A stretch of DNA of 6,075 bases, taken from the NCBI GenBank assembly GCA_015486915.1, contig WFQS01000435.1, positions 1-6,075 on the forward strand, written 5' to 3'. The DNA is from Desulfobacteraceae bacterium (GTDB lineage Bacteria > Desulfobacterota > Desulfobacteria > Desulfobacterales > Desulfobacteraceae). A model generated the notes under the pieces. The model made no database searches, was not told where the DNA came from, and saw only the letters and a list, made by a program, of their open reading frames with translations. Shown here piece after piece: positions 1 to 6,075 of this stretch. Position 1 is the first letter of the stretch. Every line of letters begins with the position of its first letter. Position numbers and translations under genes: made by a program.

Positions 1-76
1 CCATGGAGGCAATGGCAACCCTTAATCCTGCCATCCCACCGCCGATGACAAGTGAATCAGTATAAATAACTTTCAT
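1..76 (-). CDS. frdA: Succinate dehydrogenase/fumarate reductase flavoprotein subunit, N-terminal fragment (3' end outside window)
   Basis: Only the first 25 codons are present; the gene runs off the left edge. Translation from the ATG at 76-74 starts MKVIYTDSLVIGGGMAGLRV, which contains the FAD dinucleotide-binding motif GGGMAG at residues 12-17 after a short beta strand. This start is almost the same as the one I recall for Wolinella succinogenes FrdA. The protein would be the FAD-carrying catalytic subunit that interconverts succinate and fumarate on the cytoplasmic side of the membrane. No twin-arginine signal is visible before the FAD motif, which argues against the exported methylmenaquinol:fumarate reductase type. 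A GAGGAG ribosome-binding site (83-88), inside the end of frdC, lies 6 nt before the ATG. The iron-sulfur subunit (frdB) would be expected further left. The family is clear; oxidase versus reductase direction cannot be read from the sequence. Confidence 0.9.
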   Translation of the reverse strand, partial: MKVIYTDSLVIGGGMAGLRVAIASM

Positions 77-79
77 CTA

Positions 80-910
80 TTACTCCTCATGTGTATTTTT
101 TTCATTTTGCACTGGTTTTGCTTCGTGTTCCACGGCTTTTGTGTCATGATTTTCTATTGTTTTCTCAATTGCCGGATGATTATCAGTCATATAGTGCTGC
201 CCGACATTGTGCCTGTGGCCTATACCAATTATGACAAATACAAGAAATGAAAGCACTCCAAGGGATAGAAAACCGATGGTCAGCCTGTTTTTTATCATTT
301 TCATTTTTGTCCTGGATTTCCTTGCATCTTTTCCGGCAAACCAGCCCCATTTCATGCATAGCCTGTAAATACCGATGGTTGCATGGAGTTCCACTGCAAA
401 AAGCAGAACAAGATAAAGGGGCCACATGCTGGATGCTATAAACCTGTCTGCTGAAATAAGTGGATCGATGTGGGGGTGGGTGAGCATTGTGTACAGATGA
501 ACGGAACCTAAGAAAAACATGATAAAAGCTGTGACAACCTGAACATACCATAAATTGGTATCTGTATGGTTGAGTATTTTCATCTGGGTTCTGAAAACAG
601 CATGTTCTTTCCAGGAAATGGGGAATTTTCTTATTCCAAGGGCTGCATGGATGACAAAAATACTGAACACAACAAGCACAGCAAAAAACACTGCCGAAGG
701 ATGAATATTCCCGGAGTCAGAGATAAATGAAAGTTCCATGAATCTTGCTACAAAGTTAAATGATCCTTTCCCGAGAAGAATACTTGAAATAAGAATCATA
801 TGCGCCCACATGAACAGGCCGAGAAAAAGGCCTGTACCGCTCTGGGCAAGATCCAGCCTCGCCGGTATCCTGCTCTTTTTGATCTTGTCGTTAATAATTA
901 ATTTTTCCAT
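80..910 (-). CDS. frdC: Diheme cytochrome b membrane subunit of succinate dehydrogenase/fumarate reductase (Wolinella FrdC type)
   Basis: This 276-residue integral membrane protein anchors the flavoprotein and iron-sulfur subunits and passes electrons between them and menaquinone through two b haems. Five hydrophobic helices lie near residues 24-46, 71-93, 120-143, 158-183 and 208-231. Aligned by eye to W. succinogenes FrdC (256 residues), all four haem ligands are present: H37 and H138 (distal haem; H44 and H143 there), H88 and H176 (proximal; H93 and H182). Also conserved are E59, matching the quinone-site Glu66, and E174, matching Glu180 of the transmembrane proton 'E-pathway'. Blocks such as GLFLGLFM, MFFLGSVHLY and WPLYLVLLFAVELH are nearly identical. 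After the last helix comes an unusual polar tail (residues 232-276) with seven His and seven Glu. A strong AAGGAGG (915-921) precedes the ATG by 4 nt. The gene ends TAA TAG directly before frdA, so the two are almost certainly co-translated. In succinate-oxidising anaerobes such an enzyme is thought to use membrane potential for the uphill reduction of menaquinone; that role here is inferred. Confidence 0.95.
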   Translation of the reverse strand: MEKLIINDKIKKSRIPARLDLAQSGTGLFLGLFMWAHMILISSILLGKGSFNFVARFMELSFISDSGNIHPSAVFFAVLVVFSIFVIHAALGIRKFPISWKEHAVFRTQMKILNHTDTNLWYVQVVTAFIMFFLGSVHLYTMLTHPHIDPLISADRFIASSMWPLYLVLLFAVELHATIGIYRLCMKWGWFAGKDARKSRTKMKMIKNRLTIGFLSLGVLSFLVFVIIGIGHRHNVGQHYMTDNHPAIEKTIENHDTKAVEHEAKPVQNEKNTHEE

Positions 911-937
911 TAATCCTCCTTAACTGCAGGTTTAAAA

Positions 938-949
938 CAATTTCAAATC
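938..949. repeat. 12-mer CAATTTCAAATC, copy 1 of 2 (copy 2 at 1065-1076)
   Basis: CAATTTCAAATC here and CAATTTGAAATC at 1065-1076 differ only at the central base. The core ATTT(C/G)AAAT is a palindrome around that base, so the two copies are both direct and inverted repeats. They bracket most of the leader before frdC. Paired palindromic sites can be operators, but the motif is AT-rich and matches no regulator I can name. Confidence 0.25.
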
Positions 950-1045
950 CAGCTTTGTACTCTTATACACATTCAGGGAAAATCGGTACCTCGACAAAAA
1001 TAGGTATCAAACTTAAAAACCTGATGCCCATGCAAAAACACAACA

Positions 1046-1062
1046 ACATGCAATAAGCATGT
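1046..1062 (-). terminator. Small stem-loop downstream of sucD, possible weak terminator
   Basis: On the minus strand ACATGC, a 5-nt loop TTATT and GCATGT form a perfect 6-bp stem about 60 nt after the sucD stop. It is followed by the U-rich stretch TGTTGTGTTTTT. The stem has only three G-C pairs and the U-run starts several bases late, so it is at best a weak intrinsic terminator or attenuator before frdC, and could be chance in AT-rich DNA. Confidence 0.25.
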
Positions 1063-1064
1063 AT

Positions 1065-1076
1065 CAATTTGAAATC
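1065..1076. repeat. 12-mer CAATTTGAAATC, copy 2 of 2 (copy 1 at 938-949)
   Basis: This is the second copy of the quasi-palindromic 12-mer in the frdC leader, starting 127 bp from the first. It lies just upstream, in transcription order, of the small stem-loop at 1046-1062. Possible operator half of a pair, or chance. Confidence 0.25.
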
Positions 1077-1123
1077 TAAAAACCGTACAGTCAGACTTTG
1101 ATATTAAATAAAACAAATTTTAA

Positions 1124-1993
1124 TTAAAACACCTTTGCACAGATCTCTCCAATTTCCCCGAGATTCTTGCACACATGGATACCGTTCTTTTCAAAGGCCT
1201 CAACCTTTGCCTGGCCTGTACCGCTTCCTCCGCTGATAATGGCACCTGCATGCCCCATTCTCCTTCCCGGAGGTGCTGTAAGGCCTGAAATAAATCCAAC
1301 CACGGGCTTGGTCACGTTCTTTTTAATGTATTCTGCAGCCTGTTCTTCTGCATTACCACCTATCTCACCGACCATTACAATTCCCTTTGTATCGGGATCA
1401 TTCTGAAAGGCTTCAAGTACATCAATAAAATTTGTGCCTATGATGGGATCCCCGCCGATTCCAAGACAGGTTGTCTGCCCTATCCCAAGCTTTGTAAGCT
1501 GGTCCACAACCTCATATGTCAAGGTGCCTGACCTTGACATAACACCTGCAGGGCCACCTGCCATATGAATTTTTCCAGGCATGATTCCGATTTTGCATTC
1601 TCCGGGGGTAATAATTCCCGGGCAGTTGGGACCTATTAAACGGCAGTCCTTTGTGGCGAGAAAATTTTTAACCTTGAGCATGTCAAGAATGGGAATTCCT
1701 TCCGTAATGGCAATAATAACCTTTACATCCGCGTCGGCAGCTTCCATGATGGCATCTGCACAGAACGGCGGCGGAACAAATATCATACTTGTATTGGCGT
1801 CGGTTGTTTTAACAGCATCTGCAACAGTGTTAAATACAGGGACATCATCCATTTTCTGTCCGCCCTTGCCGGGGGTAACCCCTGCAACAACGCTTGTGCC
1901 ATATTCAATACACTGTCTTGTGTGGAACTGGCCTTCCCTGCCGGTTATTCCCTGCACAAGAACCTTTGAATTTTTATTTACAAATATACTCAC
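1124..1993 (-). CDS. sucD: Succinyl-CoA synthetase (ADP/GDP-forming), alpha subunit
   Basis: SucD binds CoA and carries the phosphohistidine intermediate of succinyl-CoA + Pi + NDP = succinate + CoA + NTP, working with SucC in the cytoplasm. From the chosen start it has 289 residues, the same length as E. coli SucD. The N-terminal CoA-binding Rossmann domain shows GITGREG (15-21) and K43. The C-terminal ligase half carries Y160, the GEIGG segment with E209 that contacts the phosphohistidine, and the catalytic histidine H248 in RRMGHAGAI. The open frame extends seven codons upstream to a TTG, but I place the start at the GTG (1993-1991). An AAGGAG box sits 6 nt before it, and translation then begins [15 protein letters not shown] as in other SucD proteins. 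It follows sucC by 66 nt, so the two are presumably one transcript. In this context it would conserve energy by substrate-level phosphorylation on succinyl-CoA from the mutase. Confidence 0.97.
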   Translation of the reverse strand: MSIFVNKNSKVLVQGITGREGQFHTRQCIEYGTSVVAGVTPGKGGQKMDDVPVFNTVADAVKTTDANTSMIFVPPPFCADAIMEAADADVKVIIAITEGIPILDMLKVKNFLATKDCRLIGPNCPGIITPGECKIGIMPGKIHMAGGPAGVMSRSGTLTYEVVDQLTKLGIGQTTCLGIGGDPIIGTNFIDVLEAFQNDPDTKGIVMVGEIGGNAEEQAAEYIKKNVTKPVVGFISGLTAPPGRRMGHAGAIISGGSGTGQAKVEAFEKNGIHVCKNLGEIGEICAKVF

Positions 1994-1999
1994 AATAAA

Positions 2000-2005
2000 C
2001 TCCTT
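2000..2005 (-). promoter_or_regulatory. Ribosome-binding site that sets the sucD GTG start
   Basis: AAGGAG on the minus strand lies 6 nt upstream of the GTG at 1993. It falls inside the longer open frame starting at TTG 2014, so initiation at the TTG is unlikely. The GTG start also restores the standard SucD length and N-terminus. Confidence 0.85.
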
Positions 2006-2059
2006 GGTGCTCAAATGAAAACAATTATCTGTTTTGTTTTCGTTCAGGCACTTTTTAAA

Positions 2060-3217
2060 TTAAACAGCTGCGGCCACCTTTGCGGCTGCATCCTTTAAAT
2101 CAACTGCACTTGTCAGATTAAGACCCGACGCTTCAAGAATTTTCTTTCCCTCTTCAACATTGGTTCCTTCCATGCGCACCACAAGGGGGATATTGATTCC
2201 TGTTTTTTCAGCGGCCTGGACTATACCCTGCGCAAACACATCACACCTTAAGATGCCGCCGAATATATTTATGAGAATGGCTTTGACCTTGTCGTCCCTT
2301 AAAATAATTCTTAAAGCATTTTCAACCTGTTCAGCACTTGCCCCGCCCCCGACATCCATGAAATTGGCAGGCTCGGCACCGGCGTTTTTGATAATATCCA
2401 TGGTTGCCATGGCAAGACCTGCACCATTTACAATATTGCCCACGTTACCGTCAAGGTTTATGTAGTTAAGGTTAAATTTTGAAGCTTCAACCTCAAGGGG
2501 GTCCTCTTCATCAAGGTCGCGGTATTCAAGAAGGTCTTTATGGCGGAACATTGAATTTGCATCAATATCAACCTTGGCATCAAGGGCAATAACCCTGTCA
2601 TCGGATGTAAGGATAAGTGGATTGATTTCAACAAGTGAGCAGTCATTTTCCATGAACAGGGTGTAAAGCTGTTTAAGCATCCCTGAAAACTGTTTCATGG
2701 CAGCAGAAGGGATTTCAAGGCCAAAGGCTGCGTCTCTTAAGTGATAGCCCTGGATTCCGCATAGAGGATCAACATATACTTTTATTATTTTTTCTGGTGT
2801 TTCTGCGGCAACCTCCTCGATATTCATGCCCCCTGCCTGTGAGGCCATGATAACGACTTTAGCACTTGCCCTGTCCACCATGATGCTTAAATAAAGCTCT
2901 TTTGCAATATCCTGACCCGCTTCGATGAGAACTTTTTTAACCTCTTTACCCTGGGGACCTGTCTGGCGGGTTACAAGGGTCATGCCCAGTATTTCATCGG
3001 TTAAGGCAGCAACTTCAGCTTCTGATGACGCAAGTTTTACACCGCCGCCCTTGCCCCGGCCTCCTGCGTGGATCTGGGCCTTTACAACAACGGGGTAATT
3101 TCCAAGCTCTTTTGCGTTGTTAACAGCTTCTTGTTTTGAAAAAGCTACTTTTCCTTCAGGTACAGGAACGTTGTACTTTCTGAACAATTCCTTTGCCTGA
3201 TACTCATGTATCTTCAT
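2060..3217 (-). CDS. sucC: Succinyl-CoA synthetase (ADP/GDP-forming), beta subunit
   Basis: SucC is the nucleotide- and succinate-binding partner of SucD. The 385 residues match the family (E. coli 388) and start typically with [12 protein letters not shown]. The ATP-grasp half contains K46, the GRG loop at 53-55, E99 and E107 (nucleotide contacts), and the Mg ligands N199 in VEINPL and D213. E197, proposed to handle the phosphohistidine at the second site, is also there. The C-terminal CoA-ligase half has N264 in NGAG and the loop GIL at 321-323 after NIFG, both succinate-binding in E. coli numbering. Every catalytic position I can place is intact. ADP versus GDP preference cannot be settled by eye. 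The ATG (3217-3215) is preceded by AAAAGGA (3224-3230) with 6-nt spacing. It starts 116 nt after meaB, the second largest gap in the cluster, and that gap carries a stem-loop and a possible promoter. Confidence 0.97.
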   Translation of the reverse strand: MKIHEYQAKELFRKYNVPVPEGKVAFSKQEAVNNAKELGNYPVVVKAQIHAGGRGKGGGVKLASSEAEVAALTDEILGMTLVTRQTGPQGKEVKKVLIEAGQDIAKELYLSIMVDRASAKVVIMASQAGGMNIEEVAAETPEKIIKVYVDPLCGIQGYHLRDAAFGLEIPSAAMKQFSGMLKQLYTLFMENDCSLVEINPLILTSDDRVIALDAKVDIDANSMFRHKDLLEYRDLDEEDPLEVEASKFNLNYINLDGNVGNIVNGAGLAMATMDIIKNAGAEPANFMDVGGGASAEQVENALRIILRDDKVKAILINIFGGILRCDVFAQGIVQAAEKTGINIPLVVRMEGTNVEEGKKILEASGLNLTSAVDLKDAAAKVAAAV

Positions 3218-3235
3218 AATTCATCCTTTTTTATA

Positions 3236-3273
3236 TGAAACTCCTGTTAAAATTTTTAAGAATAAGAGTTTCA
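3236..3273. repeat. 8-bp inverted repeat upstream of sucC
   Basis: TGAAACTC (3236-3243) and GAGTTTCA (3266-3273) are perfect inverted repeats separated by 22 bp of AT-rich sequence. The pair lies just upstream of the sucC ribosome-binding site and overlaps both hexamers of the promoter candidate at 3246-3274. It could be an operator with arms about three helical turns apart, or an RNA stem with a large loop. No regulator is assignable. Confidence 0.35.
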
Positions 3274-3274
3274 A
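3246..3274 (-). promoter_or_regulatory. Weak sigma70-like promoter candidate for sucCD
   Basis: On the minus strand TTGAAA (3269-3274) and TTTAAC (3246-3251) stand 17 bp apart, as -35 and -10 boxes would. The -35 matches five of six consensus bases and the -10 four of six. AT-rich spacers produce such matches often, so this is suggestive only. It would give sucCD an internal start independent of the mutase promoter. Confidence 0.25.
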
Positions 3275-3283
3275 TATTGGTTG

Positions 3284-3317
3284 TGAGGCAAATCTGGGCC
3301 GATCCAGATCGGCCTCA
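3284..3317 (-). other. Strong intercistronic stem-loop between meaB and sucC, no U-tract
   Basis: Arms TGAGGC/GCCTCA (6 bp) and, inside a 2x2 internal loop, ATCTGG/CCAGAT (6 bp) form a long hairpin with a 6-nt loop. The same bases can instead pair as GGCCGATC/GATCGGCC (3297-3304 with 3307-3314), so two exclusive folds exist. It begins 16 nt after the meaB stop. On the minus strand it is followed by CAACCAATATTG, not a U-run, so it is not a standard intrinsic terminator. An mRNA processing or 3'-end stabilising element is a reasonable guess. Confidence 0.5.
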
Positions 3318-3333
3318 TGGCCGCTATTAAAAA

Positions 3334-4308
3334 TTAAAAACAGGACAATAATTCCTCGGCAGCAGCCGTTGGTGAAATCACTTCCCTTTCAACCTTTGCT
3401 GTAATTTCCGGAATTTTTTCTGCAATCCTGCGATTCTCATTAAATTTCAGCTTAAGGCCCTCATACACGAGGGTCCACATCCACTCCAATGCCTGACTTC
3501 TGCGTTTTTCATCAAATTCACCGGTTTGCTTCATTTTTTTTCTGTGCTCAAGAACAGTTTCCCATACTTTCATCGTACCCTTTTCAATAACAGAACTGCA
3601 TTTAAGCACAGGCGGGTTCCATGAAGGAGATACAGGTGAGAGAAAATGCATGGCAAGTGCAAATTCATGTCTTGCTTTTTCAGCCCTTTCTGCATTATCA
3701 CCGTCCGCCTTGTTAATGGCAATGGCATCTGCAACCTCAAGAACTCCTTTTTTAATACCCTGGAGTTCATCTCCTGCACCTGCAATCATCAATACGAGAA
3801 AAAAATCAACCATGGTTGCAACACTGATTTCAGACTGTCCCACACCAACTGTTTCCACAAGAACAACATCATATCCCGCAGCTTCACAAATCAACATTAT
3901 CTCACGGGTTTTTGATGCAACACCACCAAGGGTGGCCCCGGATGGAGAAGGCCTGATAAAGGCATTTTCATGGGCTGCAAGTTTCTCCATGCGGGTTTTA
4001 TCCCCGAGGATACTGCCTCCGCTTCTCTTGCTTGAAGGATCAACTGCAAGCACTGCAACCTTATGGCCTTCATCGGCAAGATCAAGCCCTAAGTTTTCGA
4101 TAAAAGTGCTTTTCCCAACTCCTGGCACACCTGTAATACCAAGACGTACGGAATTTCCCGAATGGGAGATAATACCGTCAATAACCTTAGAGGCAAGTGC
4201 CCTGTGACCGGGCAGGGAGCTCTCAACAAGGGTGATGGCCTTTGCTATGATGCGCCGTTTCCCCTCAAGAACTCCCTTTATATAAAAATCAGGTTTTTTA
4301 TAATCCAT
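3334..4308 (-). CDS. meaB: MeaB-family G3E GTPase, methylmalonyl-CoA mutase chaperone (ArgK/LAO family)
   Basis: MeaB binds methylmalonyl-CoA mutase, gates adenosylcobalamin loading and protects the enzyme from inactivation, using GTP hydrolysis. The 324 residues fit the family (about 320-340). Visible G-domain elements are the Walker A loop GVPGVGKS (60-67), the DPSSKRSGGSILGDKTRM block (90-107), ETVGVGQSE (152-160) as the G3 region, GDELQGIKKG (179-188) matching the family's switch III, and NKAD (199-202) for guanine specificity. An alpha-helical N-terminal arm and a C-terminal dimerisation arm flank it. The frame opens at a GTG (4317), but the AAGGTGG box covers that codon and stands 5 nt before the ATG at 4308-4306, so I start there (MDYKKPDFY). 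It follows the mutase stop by 19 nt, implying one transcript and a dedicated role for that mutase. Older databases call such proteins 'LAO/AO transport system ATPase' or ArgK, which is misleading here. Confidence 0.95.
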   Translation of the reverse strand: MDYKKPDFYIKGVLEGKRRIIAKAITLVESSLPGHRALASKVIDGIISHSGNSVRLGITGVPGVGKSTFIENLGLDLADEGHKVAVLAVDPSSKRSGGSILGDKTRMEKLAAHENAFIRPSPSGATLGGVASKTREIMLICEAAGYDVVLVETVGVGQSEISVATMVDFFLVLMIAGAGDELQGIKKGVLEVADAIAINKADGDNAERAEKARHEFALAMHFLSPVSPSWNPPVLKCSSVIEKGTMKVWETVLEHRKKMKQTGEFDEKRRSQALEWMWTLVYEGLKLKFNENRRIAEKIPEITAKVEREVISPTAAAEELLSCF

Positions 4309-4313
4309 AAATT

Positions 4314-4320
4314 CCACCTT
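4314..4320 (-). promoter_or_regulatory. Ribosome-binding site that sets the meaB ATG start
   Basis: AAGGTGG on the minus strand ends 5 nt before the ATG at 4308. The GTG that would give a three-residue longer protein lies within this box, so it is probably part of the ribosome-binding site, not the start codon. Confidence 0.8.
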
Positions 4321-4327
4321 AAAAAAA

Positions 4328-6075
4328 TCAGGCTCCTATGGCATTTAGTGTTTTATTGGCAGAATCGGTTACCACCGTACCCGGCCCGAAAATTTCTACG
4401 GCACCAGCTTTTCTCAATTCATCATAATCCTTGGGAGGAATAATTCCGCCCACAACAACTTTAATATCTTCAGCACCTTCCTTTTTAAGGGCTGCAACAA
4501 GACCGGGAACCAGTGTTTTATGTCCGGCTGCAAGGCTTGAAACTCCAACTACATGCACATCGTTTTCAACTGCCATTTTTGCAGCTTCTTCAGGAGTCTG
4601 GAACATGGGGCTTATATCAACGTCAAAACCAAAGTCGGCGTAAGAGCTTGCAATAACCTTTACTCCCCTGTCATGACCATCCTGTCCCATTTTGGTAAGA
4701 AGAATTCTTGGTCTTCTTCCTGTTTTCTTTTCAAAATCTTCCGTACGTTTTCTTAAGGATGCAAGAATCTCCGAATCTCCGCATTCAGCGGCGTAAACAC
4801 CTGAAATACACTGGGTTGTTGCAACGAATCGTCCAAACACCTTTTCCATAGCATCAGATACCTCTCCTACGGTTGCCCTTGCCCTTACAGCAACAATACT
4901 TGCAGCAAGGAGATTACCATTTGTTTCAGCAGCTTTTGTAAGATCATCAAGGGCTTTTTTAACGGCTTTAGAATCACGGTCCTTTTTAATCTGCGTTAAT
5001 CTTTCAATCTGCTCAGTGCGGATCTCATCGGAGACTTCAAGAACATCGAGGGGCGGCTCATTTTCAAGCTGGTATTTATTAACTCCAACTATCACATCCT
5101 TGCCCTGGTCTATCCTTGCCTGCCTTTTTGCAGCAACCTCTTCAATGCGCATTTTCGGCATGCCGGTTTCTATGGCCTTTGCCATTCCGCCGAGGTCTTC
5201 AATTTCTTTAAAAATTTTCCTTACTTCATCAATGATATTCTGGGTTAAGGTCTCCACATAATAGGAACCTGCAAGAGGATCAATAACATTGCATATATTT
5301 GTTTCTTCCTGGACAACTATCTGGGTATTTCTTGCAACCCTTGCAGAAGTTTCGGTTGGAAGGCCCACCGCCTCATCAAAGGAATTGGTATGAAGGGACT
5401 GGGTTCCGCCGAGAACCGCTGACATGCACTCAAGTGTTGTCCTTATTATATTGTTATACGGATCCTGGAGAGTAAGGCTCCAGCCTGAAGTCTGGCAGTG
5501 AGTCCTCAGCATTTTTGATTTTGGATTTTTAGGATTAAACTGACCCATCAGCTCTGACCACAGGAAACGGGCAGCACGCAGCATTGCAATATTCATGAAA
5601 AAATCCATGCCGATTCCAAAGAAAAAAGAAAGCCTCGGAGCGAATTTATCAATATCAAGACCTGCATCAATGGCAGTTTTTACATATTCAAGTCCGTCGG
5701 CCAGTGTAAATGCAGTCTGAAGCACGGAATCGGCACCTGCCTCCATCATGTGATATCCGCTGATACTAACCGTGTTGAACAGGGGCATATTCTCAGAGCA
5801 GTATCCTATGATATCCGATACAATTCTCATGGACTGTACAGGAGGATAAATATAGGTATTTCGTGTGAGATATTCTTTTAATATATCGTTCTGGATAGTT
5901 CCCCTGAGTTTTTCCTGGGATACTCCCTGCTCCTCAGCAGCAACGATATATCCTGCAAGGATCGGAAGAACAGCCCCGTTCATGGTCATGGACACGGACA
6001 TTTGATCCAAAGGAATCTGGTCAAACAGGATCTTCATATCTTCAACGGAATCGATGGCAACTCCAGCTTTCCCCA
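4328..6075 (-). CDS. mutB: Methylmalonyl-CoA mutase, catalytic (large) subunit, 5' end outside window
   Basis: This adenosylcobalamin enzyme interconverts (R)-methylmalonyl-CoA and succinyl-CoA. The last 581 residues are visible; the frame is open to the right edge and reads [12 protein letters not shown] just before the internal Met at 6037, so that Met is not the start. By alignment to Propionibacterium MutB about 135-140 N-terminal residues are missing, including the YATMY region. The TIM-barrel half keeps the substrate-binding Arg (visible R71, codon 5861-5863; Arg207 in Propionibacterium) in TRNTYIYPP and the His (visible H108, codon 5750-5752; His244) in SISGYHM, 37 residues apart as in that enzyme. 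The C-terminal B12 domain has [10 protein letters not shown] with the lower cobalt ligand His (visible H467, codon 4673-4675), then SSLAAGH and GGIIPP. These residues favour a methylmalonyl-CoA mutase over isobutyryl- or ethylmalonyl-CoA mutases. Barrel and B12 domains are fused, unlike the split archaeal form. Whether a MutA small subunit exists cannot be seen. Confidence 0.97.
   Translation of the reverse strand, partial: GKAGVAIDSVEDMKILFDQIPLDQMSVSMTMNGAVLPILAGYIVAAEEQGVSQEKLRGTIQNDILKEYLTRNTYIYPPVQSMRIVSDIIGYCSENMPLFNTVSISGYHMMEAGADSVLQTAFTLADGLEYVKTAIDAGLDIDKFAPRLSFFFGIGMDFFMNIAMLRAARFLWSELMGQFNPKNPKSKMLRTHCQTSGWSLTLQDPYNNIIRTTLECMSAVLGGTQSLHTNSFDEAVGLPTETSARVARNTQIVVQEETNICNVIDPLAGSYYVETLTQNIIDEVRKIFKEIEDLGGMAKAIETGMPKMRIEEVAAKRQARIDQGKDVIVGVNKYQLENEPPLDVLEVSDEIRTEQIERLTQIKKDRDSKAVKKALDDLTKAAETNGNLLAASIVAVRARATVGEVSDAMEKVFGRFVATTQCISGVYAAECGDSEILASLRKRTEDFEKKTGRRPRILLTKMGQDGHDRGVKVIASSYADFGFDVDISPMFQTPEEAAKMAVENDVHVVGVSSLAAGHKTLVPGLVAALKKEGAEDIKVVVGGIIPPKDYDELRKAGAVEIFGPGTVVTDSANKTLNAIGA

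Larger units (their letters stand above)
911..1123 (-). other. AT-rich intergenic leader between sucD and frdC
   Basis: This 213-bp gap is the longest non-coding stretch in the window and contains no convincing gene on either strand. It holds the frdC ribosome-binding site, a short stem-loop (1046-1062) and two copies of a 12-mer (938-949 and 1065-1076). On the minus strand a TATAAG hexamer (963-968) could be a -10 box, but I find no matching -35 element at normal spacing. The length suggests frdC-frdA may have its own transcription start or be differentially expressed from sucCD. That is inference only. Confidence 0.5.

Noticed and set aside
183..551. Minus-strand open frame of 122 codons
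   Set aside because: Overlaps frdC out of frame; its Cys/His-rich product is a frame-shifted reading of frdC, which is a clear full-length membrane protein.
963..968. TATAAG as a -10 box for frdC
   Set aside because: No acceptable -35 hexamer 16-18 bp upstream and no proper extended -10 TG, so it is only noted in the leader entry.
1581..2018. Plus-strand open frame of 145 codons
   Set aside because: Antisense to the conserved first half of sucD, no ribosome-binding site of note and no family resemblance.
3284..3333. Rho-independent terminator after meaB
   Set aside because: The hairpin is strong, but neither strand has a U-tract after it, so I list it as an intercistronic structure.
3650..4207. 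Plus-strand open frame of 185 codons
   Set aside because: It lies wholly antisense to meaB, whose protein has every GTPase motif. Its product is Ser/Pro/Ala-rich with no recognisable domain, as expected for a shadow frame.
4328..6037. Mutase as a complete 569-residue protein starting at the Met at 6037
   Set aside because: The frame continues to the window edge with conserved mutase sequence ([12 protein letters not shown]) before that Met, and the substrate-binding N-terminal part of the barrel would be missing.
1..6075. Novel defence, mobile or other undescribed system
   Set aside because: Every gene belongs to a well-known metabolic family. No transposase, integrase, toxin, phage or CRISPR signal was seen on either strand, and no cobalamin riboswitch is visible because the mutase leader lies outside the window.

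Overview
The window is a compact stretch of central carbon metabolism. All six genes lie on the minus strand, so transcription runs from high to low coordinates. In that order they are: methylmalonyl-CoA mutase (5' end outside the window), the mutase chaperone MeaB, succinyl-CoA synthetase beta (sucC) and alpha (sucD), a diheme cytochrome b membrane anchor of succinate dehydrogenase/fumarate reductase (frdC type), and the first 25 codons of the flavoprotein subunit (frdA type).

The genes follow the order of a pathway. Methylmalonyl-CoA is converted to succinyl-CoA by the mutase, which MeaB protects and loads. Succinyl-CoA goes to succinate with ATP or GTP formation by SucCD, and succinate goes to fumarate, with electrons passed to the quinone pool by the Frd/Sdh complex. 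This is the central part of the methylmalonyl-CoA route of propionate oxidation, or of propionate formation if run in reverse. The SucCD and Sdh/Frd steps also belong to the oxidative TCA cycle.

FrdC and the visible FrdA N-terminus closely resemble, from memory, the Wolinella succinogenes menaquinol:fumarate reductase, with all four haem-ligand histidines present. Moderate-to-low GC, a menaquinone-type diheme complex and the propionate cassette suggest an anaerobic Desulfobacterota member, such as a Desulfobacterales-like sulfate reducer. This taxonomic guess is inference; there is no marker gene in the window.

Layout: 1-76 frdA start; 80-910 frdC; 911-1123 AT-rich leader with a small hairpin and a repeated 12-mer; 1124-1993 sucD; 1994-2059 spacer; 2060-3217 sucC; 3218-3333 spacer with a strong stem-loop and an inverted repeat over a weak promoter candidate; 3334-4308 meaB; 4309-4327 spacer; 4328-6075 mutase. 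Two starts are best placed downstream of the longest open frame: sucD at a GTG (1993) and meaB at an ATG (4308). There are no mobile elements, CRISPR arrays, tRNA or rRNA genes, and I see no unknown gene system. The points worth a second look are the operon arrangement, the FrdC tail and the two structured intergenic regions.
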